This document shows positions 54,801 to 63,757 of a DNA stretch of 64,000 nucleotides, piece by piece. Under the pieces are notes generated by a model that was not told where the DNA came from, ran no database searches, and saw only the letters and a list, made by a program, of their open reading frames with translations. Both the position numbers and the translations under genes were made by a program. Every line of letters starts with the position of its first letter. The stretch's first letter is position 1. The stretch comes from Coriaria nepalensis (taxonomy: Eukaryota > Streptophyta > Magnoliopsida > Cucurbitales > Coriariaceae), in assembly GCA_027186245.1 (NCBI GenBank), contig CP114481.1:45973501-46037500 (forward strand). The letters run 5' to 3'.

Positions 54801-56090
54801 GTTTTGTGCATAACTTGCAAATGATCAATGCAAGGAAAGTGTGCATTCGTTTAACCTTGAAATCATTTCAATGAGTCATTTCAACTCAATATCTTCTTTC
54901 AAAGCAATTCGAACGAATTCTATTTTTTCACTACAAACACAACTTTTGTGCATAACTTGCAAATGATCAATGCAGGGAAAGTGTGCATGCGTTTAACCTT
55001 AAAATCATTTCAATGAGTCAGTCCAAGTTAATAACTTATTTCGAAGCAAGTGGAACAAATTCTATTTTTGCACTACAAACACAAGTTTTGTGCATAACTT
55101 GCAAATGACCGATGCAAGGAAAGTGTGCATTCGTTTAACCTTAAAATCATTTCAATGAGTCAGTCCAAGTCAATAACTTATTTCAAAGCAAGTGGAACGA
55201 ATTCTATTTTTGCACTACAAACACAAGTTTTGTGCATAACTTGCAAATGATCAAAGCAAGGAAAGTGTGCATTCGTTTAACCTTAAAATTATTTCAATGA
55301 GTCAGTCCAAGTCAATAAATTATTTCAAAGCAAGTCGAACGAATTCAATTTTTGCACTACAAACACAAGTTTTGTGCATAACTTGCAAATGATTAATGCA
55401 AGGAAAGTGTCCATTCGTTTAACCTTAAAATCATTTCAATGAGTCACTTCAACTCAATATCTTCTTTCAAAGCAATTCGAACGAATTCTATTTTTTCACT
55501 ACGAACACAAGTTTTGTGCATAACTTGCAAATGATCAATGCAAGGAAAGTGTGCATTCGTTTAACCTTAAAATCATTTCAATGAGTCAGTCCAAGTCAAT
55601 AACTTATTTCAAAGCAAGTCGAACGAATTCTATTTTTGCACTACGAACACAAGTTTTGTGCATAACTTGCAAATGATCAATGCAAGGAAAGTGTCCATTC
55701 GTTTAACCTTAAAATCATTTCAATGAGTCACTTCAACTCAATATCTTCTTTCAAAGCAAGTCGAACGAATTCTATTTTTGCACTACAAACAAAAGTTTTG
55801 TGCATAACTTGCAAATGATCAATGCAAGGAAACTGTCCATTCGTTTAACCTTAAAATCATTTCAATGAGTCACTTCAACTCAATATCTTCTTTCAAAGCA
55901 ATTCGAACGAATTCTATTTTTTCACTACAAACACAAGTTTTGTGCATAACTTGCAAATGATCAATGCAAGGAAAGTGTGCATTCGTTTAACCTTGAAATC
56001 ATTTCAATGAGTCATTTCAACTCAATATCTTCTTTCAAAGCAATTCGAACGAATTCTATTTTTTCACTACAAACACAACTTTTGTGCATA
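51831..56090 (+). repeat. 30-mer HOR copy 2 (4,260 bp)
   Basis: Complete copy, essentially identical to copy 1. Every monomer keeps 142 bp, so no indel is present. Confidence 0.93.
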
Positions 56091-58322
56091 ACTTGCCAAT
56101 GATCAATGCAGGGAAAGTGTGCATGCGTTTAACCTTAAAATCATTTCAATGAGTCAGTCCAAGTTAATAACTTATTTCGAAGCAAGTGGAACAAATTCTA
56201 TTTTTGCACTACAAACACAAGTTTTGTTCATAACTTGCAAATGATCGATGCAAGGAAAGTGTGCATTCGTTTAACCTTAAAATCATTTCAATAAGTTAGT
56301 CCAAGTCAATAACTTATTTCAAAGCAAGTGGAACGAATTCTATTTTTGCACTACAAACACAAGTTTTGTGCATAGCTTGCAAATGATCAAAGCAAGGAAA
56401 GTGTGCATTCGTTTAACCTTAAAATTATTTCAACGAGTCAGTCCAAGTCAATAACTTATTTCAAAGCAAGTCGAACGAATTCTATTTTTGCACTACAAAC
56501 ACAAGTTTTGTGCATAACTTGCAAATGATCAATGCAAGGAAAGTGTCCATTCGTTTAACCTTAAAATCATTTCAATGAGTCACTTCAACTCAATATCTTC
56601 TTTCAAAGCAATTCGAACGAATTCTATTTTTTCACTACAAACACAAGTTTTGTGCATAACTTGCAAATGATCAATGCACGGAAAGTGTGCATTCGTTTAA
56701 CCTTAAAATCATTTCAATGAGTCATTTCAAGTCAATATCTTCTTTCAAAGCAAGTCGAACGCATTCTATTTTTGCACTACAAACACAAGTTTTGTGCATA
56801 ACTTGCAAATGATCAATGCAAGGAAAGTGTGCATTCGTTTAAACTTAAAATCATTTCAATGAGTCATTTCAACTCAATATCTTCTTTCAAAGCAAGTCGA
56901 AGGCATTTTATTTTTGCACTACAAACACTATTTTTGTGCATAACTTGCAAATGATCAATGCAAGGAAAGTGTGCATTCGTTTAATCTTAAAATCATTTCA
57001 ATGAGTCATTTCAAGTCAATATCTTCTTTCAAAGCAAGTCGAACGCATTCTATTTTTGCACTACAAACACAAGTTTAGTGCATAACTTGCAAATGATCAA
57101 TGCAAGGAAAGTGTGCATTCGTTTAACCTTAAAATCATTTCAATGAGTCAGTCCAAGTCAACAACTTATTTCAAAGCAAGTCGAACGAATTCTATTTTTG
57201 CACTACAAACACAAGTTTTGTGCATAACTTGCAAATGATCAATGCAACGAAAGTGTGCATTCGTTTAACCTTAAAATCATTTCAATGAGTCATTTCAAGT
57301 CAATATCTTCTTTCAAAGCAAGCCGAACTAATTCTATTTTTGCACTACAAACACAAGTTTTGTGCATAACTTGCAAATGATCAATGCAAGGAAAGTGTGC
57401 ATTCATTTAACCATAAACTCATTTCAATGAGTCAGTCCAAGTCCATAACTTATTTCAAAGCAAGTCAAACGCATTCTATTTTTGCACTACAAACACAAGT
57501 TTTGTGCATAACTTGCAAATGATCAATGCAATGAAAGTGTCCATTCGTTTAACCTTAAAATCATTTCAATGTGTCACTTCAACTCAATATCTTCTTTCAA
57601 AGCAATTCGAACGAATTCTATTTTTTCACTACAAACACAAGTTTTGTGCATAACTTGCAAATGATCAATGCAAGGAAAGTGTGCATTCGTTTAACCTTAA
57701 AATCATTTCAATGAGTCATTTCAAGTCAATATCTTCTTTCAAAGCAAGTCGAACGCATTCTATTTTTGCACTACAAACACAAGTTTTGTGCATAACTTGC
57801 AAATGATCAATGCAAGGAAAGTGTGCAGTCGTTTAAACTTAAAATCATTTCAATGAGTCATTTCAACTCAATATCTTCTTTCAAAGCAAGTCGAAGGCAT
57901 TTTATTTTTGCACTACAAACACAATTTTTGTGCATAACTTGCAAATGATCAATGCAAGGAAAGTGTGCATTCGTTTAATCTTAAAATCATTTCAATGAGT
58001 CATTTCAAGTCAATATCTTCTTTCAAAGCAAGTCGAACGCATTCTATTTTTGCACTACAAACACAAGTTTAGTGCATAACTTGCAAATGATCAATGCAAG
58101 GAAAGTGTGCATTCGTTTAACCTTAAAATCATTTCAATGAGTCAGTCCAAGTCAACAACTTATTTCAAAGCAAGTCGAACGAATTCTATTTTTGCACTAC
58201 AAACACAAGTTTTGTGCATAACTTGCAAATGATCAATGCAAGGAAAGTGTGCATTCGTTTAACCTTAAAATTATTTCAATGAGTCAGTCCAAGTCAATAA
58301 ATTATTTCAAAGCAAGTCGAAC

Positions 58323-58328
58323 GAATTC
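58323..58328. other. Monomer EcoRI site (GAATTC)
   Basis: GAATTC is present in a large share of monomers. It is lost in the AACGAAGTCT, AACGCATTCT and AGGCATTTTA subtypes. EcoRI digestion should therefore give a 142 bp ladder whose missing rungs report HOR structure. Confidence 0.95.
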
Positions 58329-58347
58329 TATTTTTGCACTACAAACA

Positions 58348-58367
58348 CAAGTTTTGTGCATAACTTG
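58348..58367. other. Dyad 1 in monomer (CAAGTT/AACTTG)
   Basis: CAAGTT and AACTTG form perfect 6 bp arms around the 8 nt spacer TTGTGCAT; over the 20 bp, 8 of 10 symmetric pairs are complementary. Subtypes with CACAACTTTTG instead of CACAAGTTTTG lose one arm pair. The dyad shares its right arm with dyad 2. A protein-binding or hairpin role is inference. Confidence 0.8.
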
Positions 58368-58384
58368 CAAATGATCAATGCAAG
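58364..58384. other. Dyad 2 in monomer (CTTGCA/TGCAAG around TGATCA)
   Basis: Perfect 6 bp arms CTTGCA and TGCAAG flank AATGATCAA, which carries the palindrome TGATCA. The left CTTG is also the right arm of dyad 1, so CTTG can pair with the CAAG upstream or the CAAG downstream but not both. Monomers with TTGGAAATG weaken this dyad. Confidence 0.8.
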
Positions 58385-58421
58385 GAAAGTGTGCATTCGT
58401 TTAACCTTAAAATCATTTCAA

Positions 58422-58428
58422 TGAGTCA
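58422..58428. other. TGAGTCA heptamer (AP-1/GCN4-like core)
   Basis: TGAGTCA is identical to the consensus core bound by AP-1/GCN4 bZIP proteins and occurs in most monomers. A common variant, ATCAGTCATT, destroys it. A 7 bp match is weak on its own; recurrence every 142 bp follows simply from the tandem structure. Confidence 0.4.
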
Positions 58429-59875
58429 GTCCAAGTTAATAACTTATTTCGAAGCAAGTGGAACAAATTCTATTTTTGCACTACAAACACAAGTTTTGTG
58501 CATAACTTGCAAATGACCGATGCAAGGAAAGTGTGCATTCGTTTAACCTTAAAATCATTTCAATGAGTCAGTCCAAGTCAATAACTTATTTCAAAGCAAG
58601 TGGAACGAATTCTATTTTTGCACTACAAACACAAGTTTTGTGCATAACTTGCAAATGATCAAAGCAAGGAAAGTGTGCATTCGTTTAACCTTAAAATTAT
58701 TTCAATGAGTCAGTCCAAGTCAATAAATTATTTCAAAGCAAGTCGAACGAATTCTATTTTTGCACTACAAACACAAGTTTTGTGCATAACTTGCAAATGA
58801 TTAATGCAAGGAAAGTGTCCATTCGTTTAACCTTAAAATCATTTCAATGAGTCACTTCAACTCAATATCTTCTTTCAAAGCAATTCGAACGAATTCTATT
58901 TTTTCACTACGAACACAAGTTTTGTGCATAACTTGCAAATGATCAATGCAAGGAAAGTGTGCATTCGTTTAACCTTAAAATCATTTCAATGAGTCAGTCC
59001 AAGTCAATAACTTATTTCAAAGCAAGTCGAACGAATTCTATTTTTGCACTACAAACACAAGTTTTGTGCATAACTTGCAAATGATCAATGCAAGGAAAGT
59101 GTCCATTCGTTTAACCTTAAAATCATTTCAATGAGTCACTTCAACTCAATATCTTCTTTCAAAGCAAGTCGAACGAATTCTATTTTTGCACTACAAACAA
59201 AAGTTTTGTGCATAACTTGCAAATGATCAATGCAAGGAAAGTGTCCATTCGTTTAACCTTAAAATCATTTCAATGAGTCACTTCAACTCAATATCTTCTT
59301 TCAAAGCAATTCGAACGAATTCTATTTTTTCACTACAAACACAAGTTTTGTGCATAACTTGCAAATGATCAATGCAAGGAAAGTGTGCATTCGTTTAACC
59401 TTGAAATCATTTCAATGAGTCATTTCAACTCAATATCTTCTTTCAAAGCAATTCGAACGAATTCTATTTTTTCACTACAAACACAACTTTTGTGCATAAC
59501 TTGCCAATGATCAATGCAGGGAAAGTGTGCATGCGTTTAACCTTAAAATCATTTCAATGAGTCAGTCCAAGTTAATAACTTATTTCGAAGCAAGTGGAAC
59601 AAATTCTATTTTTGCACTACAAACACAAGTTTTGTTCATAACTTGCAAATGATCGATGCAAGGAAAGTGTGCATTCGTTTAACCTTAAAATCATTTCAAT
59701 GAGTTAGTCCAAGTCAATAAATTATTTCAAAGCAAGTCGAACGAATTCTATTTTTGCACTACAAACACAAGTTTTGTGCATAACTTGCAAATGATCAATG
59801 CAAGGAAAGTGTCCATTCGTTTAACCTTAAAATCATTTCAATGAGTCACTTCAACTCAATATCTTCTTTCAAAGC

Positions 59876-59889
59876 AATTCGAACGAATT
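59876..59889. other. Junction dyad (AATTCG-AA-CGAATT)
   Basis: Where a monomer ends in CAATTCG instead of CAAGTCG, the monomer junction forms a perfect 14 bp dyad with 6 bp arms and a 2 nt centre, containing TTCGAA and overlapping the EcoRI site. It recurs in the TTTTTTCACTAC subtype through all zones. Confidence 0.8.
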
Positions 59890-62190
59890 CTATTTTTTCA
59901 CTACAAACACAAGTTTTGTGCATAACTTGCAAATGATCAATGCAAGGAAAGTGTGCATTCGTTTAACCTTAAAATCATTTCAATGAGTCATTTCAAGTCA
60001 ATATCTTCTTTCAAAGCAAGTCGAACGCATTCTATTTTTGCACTACAAACACAAGTTTTGTGCATAACTTGCAAATGATCAATGCAAGGAAAGTGTGCAT
60101 TCGTTTAAACTTAAAATCATTTCAATGAGTCATTTCAACTCAATATCTTCTTTCAAAGCAAGTCGAAGGCATTTTATTTTTGCACTACAAACACTATTTT
60201 TGTGCATAACTTGCAAATGATCAATGCAAGGAAAGTGTGCATTCGTTTAATCTTAAAATCATTTCAATGAGTCATTTCAAGTCAATATCTTCTTTCAAAG
60301 CAAGTCGAACGCATTCTATTTTTGCACTACAAACACAAGTTTAGTGCATAACTTGCAAATGATCAATGCAAGGAAAGTGTGCATTCGTTTAACCTTAAAA
60401 TCATTTCAATGAGTCAGTCCAAGTCAACAACTTATTTCAAAGCAAGTCGAACGAATTCTATTTTTGCACTACAAACACAAGTTTTGTGCATAACTTGCAA
60501 ATGATCAATGCAACGAAAGTGTGCATTCGTTTAACCTTAAAATCATTTCAATGAGTCATTTCAAGTCAATATCTTCTTTCAAAGCAAGCCGAACTAATTC
60601 TATTTTTGCACTACAAACACAAGTTTTGTGCATAACTTGCAAATGATCAATGCAAGGAAAGTGTGCATTCATTTAACCATAAACTCATTTCAATGAGTCA
60701 GTCCAAGTCCATAACTTATTTCAAAGCAAGTCAAACGCATTCTATTTTTGCACTACAAACACAAGTTTTGTGCATAACTTGCAAATGATCAATGCAAGGA
60801 AAGTGTCCATTCGTTTAACCTTAAAATCATTTCAATGTGTCACTTCAACTCAATATCTTCTTTCAAAGCAATTCGAACGAATTCTATTTTTTCACTACAA
60901 ACACAAGTTTTGTGCATAACTTGCAAATGATCAATGCAAGGAAAGTGTGCATTCGTTTAACCTTAAAATCATTTCAATGAGTCATTTCAAGTCAATATCT
61001 TCTTTCAAAGCAAGTCGAACGCATTCTATTTTTGCACTACAAACACAAGTTTTGTGCATAACTTGCAAATGATCAATGCAAGGAAAGTGTGCATTCGTTT
61101 AAACTTAAAATCATTTCAATGAGTCATTTCAACTCAATATCTTCTTTCAAAGCAAGTCGAAGGCATTTTATTTTTGCACTACAAACACAATTTTTGTGCA
61201 TAACTTGCAAATGATCAATGCAAGGAAAGTGTGCATTCGTTTAATCTTAAAATCATTTCAATGAGTCATTTCAAGTCAATATCTTCTTTCAAAGCAAGCC
61301 GAACTAATTCTATTTTTGCACTACAAACACAAGTTTTGTGCATAACTTGCAAATGATCAATGCAAGGAAAGTGTGCATTCATTTAACCATAAACTCATTT
61401 CAATGAGTCAGTCCAAGTCAACAACTTATTTCAAAGCAAGTCGAACGAATTCTATTTTTGCACTACAAACACAAGTTTTGTGCATAACTTGCAAATGATC
61501 AATGCAACGAAAGTGTGCATTCGTTTAACCTTAAAATCATTTCAATGAGTCATTTCAAGTCAATATCTTCTTTCAAAGCAAGCCGAACTAATTCTATTTT
61601 TGCACTACAAACACAAGTTTTGTGCATAACTTGCAAATGATCAATGCAAGGAAAGTGTGCATTTGTTTAACCATAAAATCATTTCAATGAGTCAGTCTAA
61701 GTCCATAACTTATTTCAAAGCAAGTCGAACGCATTCTATTTTTGCACTACAAACACAAGTTTTGTGCATAACTTGCAAATGATCAATGCAAGGAAAGTGT
61801 GCATTCGTTTAACCATAAAATCATTTCAATGAGTCAGTCCAAGTCCATAACTTATTTCAAAGCAAGTCGAACGCATTCTATTTTTGCACTACAAACACAA
61901 GTTTTGTGCATAACTTGCAAATGATCAATGCAAGGAAAGTGTGCATTCGCTTAACCTTGAAATCATTTCAATGAGTCATTTCAACTCAATATCTTCTTTC
62001 AAAGCAATTCGAACGAATTCTATTTTTTCACTACAAACACAACTTTTGTGCATAACTTGCAAATGATCAATGCAAGGAAAGTGTGCATTCGTTTAACCTT
62101 AAAATCATTTCAATGAGTCAGTCCAAGTCAATAACTTATTTCAAAACAAGTCGAACGAATTCTATTTTTGCACTACAAACACAAGTTTTG

Positions 62191-62200
62191 TGCTAACTTG
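62191..62200 (+). repeat. Single-base deletion monomer
   Basis: TGTGCTAACTTG replaces TGTGCATAACTTG inside dyad 1. It is unique in the window and makes a copy-specific marker for mapping long reads. Confidence 0.85.
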
Positions 62201-63757
62201 CAAATGATCAATGCAACGAAAGTGTGCATTCGTTTAACCTTAAAATCATTTCAATGAGTCATTTCAAGTCAATATCTTCTTTCAAAGCAAGCCGAACTAA
62301 TTCTATTTTTGCACTACAAACACAAGTTTTGTGCATAACTTGCAAATGATCAATGCAAGGAAAGTGTGCATTCGTTTAACCATAAACTCATTTCAATGAG
62401 TCAGTCGAAGTCCAAAACTTATTTCAAAGCAAGTCGAACGCATTCTATTTTTGCACTACAAACACAAGTTTTGTGCATAACTTGCAAATGATCAATGCAA
62501 GGAAAGTGTGCATTCGTTTAACCTTGAAATCATTTCAATGAGTCATTTCAACTCAATATCTTCTTTCAAAGCAATTCGAACGAATTCTATTTTTTCACTA
62601 CAAACACAACTTTTGTGCATAACTTGCAAATGATCAATGCAGGGAAAGTGTGCATGCGTTTAACCTTAAAATCATTTCAATGAGTCAGTCCAAGTTAATA
62701 ACTTATTTCGAAGCAAGTGGAACAAATTCTATTTTTGCACTACAAACACAAGTTTTGTGCATAACTTGCAAATGACCGATGCAAGGAAAGTGTGCATTCG
62801 TTTAACCTTAAAATCATTTCAATGAGTCAGTCCAAGTCAATAACTTATTTCAAAGCAAGTGGAACGAATTCTATTTTTGCACTACAAACACAAGTTTTGT
62901 GCATAACTTGCAAATGATCAAAGCAAGGAAAGTGTGCATTCGTTTAACCTTAAAATTATTTCAATGAGTCAGTCCAAGTCAATAAATTATTTCAAAGCAA
63001 GTCGAACGAATTCTATTTTTGCACTACAAACACAAGTTTTGTGCATAACTTGCAAATGATTAATGCAAGGAAAGTGTCCATTCGTTTAACCTTAAAATCA
63101 TTTCAATGAGTCACTTCAACTCAATATCTTCTTTCAAAGCAATTCGAACGAATTCTATTTTTTCACTACGAACACAAGTTTTGTGCATAACTTGCAAATG
63201 ATCAATGCAAGGAAAGTGTGCATTCGTTTAACCTTAAAATCATTTCAATGAGTCAGTCCAAGTCAATAACTTATTTCAAAGCAAGTCGAACGAATTCTAT
63301 TTTTGCACTACAAACACAAGTTTTGTGCATAACTTGCAAATGATCAATGCAAGGAAAGTGTCCATTCGTTTAACCTTAAAATCATTTCAATGAGTCACTT
63401 CAACTCAATATCTTCTTTCAAAGCAAGTCGAACGAATTCTATTTTTGCACTACAAACAAAAGTTTTGTGCATAACTTGCAAATGATCAATGCAAGGAAAG
63501 TGTCCATTCGTTTAACCTTAAAATCATTTCAATGAGTCACTTCAACTCAATATCTTCTTTCAAAGCAATTCGAACGAATTCTATTTTTTCACTACAAACA
63601 CAAGTTTTGTGCATAACTTGCAAATGATCAATGCAAGGAAAGTGTGCATTCGTTTAACCTTGAAATCATTTCAATGAGTCATTTCAACTCAATATCTTCT
63701 TTCAAAGCAATTCGAACGAATTCTATTTTTTCACTACGAACACAACTTTTGTGCATA

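Larger units (their letters stand above)
58144..58435 (+). repeat. Deletion junction in HOR copy 3
   Basis: Begins GTCAGTCCAAGTCAACAAC where copy 2 has GTCATTTCAAGTC, then carries TCAATAAATTATTTC, then joins the CCAAGTTAATAAC monomer. These monomers are all known from elsewhere in the HOR but in another order, so more than one exchange or a conversion patch is needed. Confidence 0.75.
58320..58461 (+). repeat. Reference 142-bp monomer
   Basis: A clean full-length monomer used here to number internal elements. In order it holds an EcoRI site GAATTC at positions 4-9, a T5 tract at 12-16, dyad 1 at 29-48, dyad 2 at 45-65, GTGCATTCG at 72-80, TTAAAA at 88-93, TGAGTCA at 103-109 and CTTATTTCGAAG at 124-135. 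The main variable sites are 15-22 (TCGCACTT, TGGCACTC, TTTCACTA, TTGCACTA), 47-54 (TTGCAAAT, TTGGAAAT, TTGCAATT), 72-80 (GTGCATTCG, GTGCATTAG, GTGCATCAG, GTCCATTCG), 106-116 (GTCATTTCAAG, GTCAGTCCAAG, GTCACTTCAAC) and 124-130 (CTTATTT or CTTCTTT). These define the subtypes that build the HORs. Confidence 0.95.
56091..59498 (+). repeat. 30-mer HOR copy 3, shortened to 24 monomers
   Basis: Matches copy 2 to about 58,144 with a handful of substitutions (CAACGAGTC near 56,433, GCACGGAAAG near 56,677, GCAATGAAAG near 57,530, AATGTGTCAC near 57,571, GTGCAGTCG near 57,828). It then jumps through about two mixed monomers and rejoins the plan at 58,435, equivalent to 55,027 in copy 2. The net loss is exactly 6 monomers (852 bp), so phase is kept. 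Confidence 0.88.
59499..63757 (+). repeat. 30-mer HOR copy 4 (4,259 bp, rearranged)
   Basis: Keeps the net count of 30 monomers but not the order. Near 59,705 the GAGTTAGTCC monomer runs straight into TCAATAAATTATTTC, skipping a monomer present in copies 1-3. Near 61,290-61,430 a chimeric monomer joins CATAAACTCATTTC to GTCAGTCCAAGTCAACAAC, adding one back. A one-base deletion (TGTGCTAACTTG, about 62,193) explains 4,259 bp. It shares AATGTGTCAC with copy 3. Confidence 0.85.

Noticed and set aside
58330..58355. Phased A/T tracts suggesting intrinsic curvature
   Set aside because: The T5 and TTTT tracts are about 21 bp apart (two turns), but the next tract is 50-60 bp away. The phasing is too weak to claim bending without a computed curvature profile.
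58362..58372. Octamer-like TTGCAAAT
   Set aside because: It differs from the octamer ATGCAAAT at one base, and matches this short are expected by chance in AT-rich DNA.
58397..58413. CENP-B box-like TTCGTTTAACC
   Set aside because: It matches the TTCG start and the following A of the core NTTCGNNNNANNCGGGN, but CGGG is absent (TTAA instead) in every monomer read.
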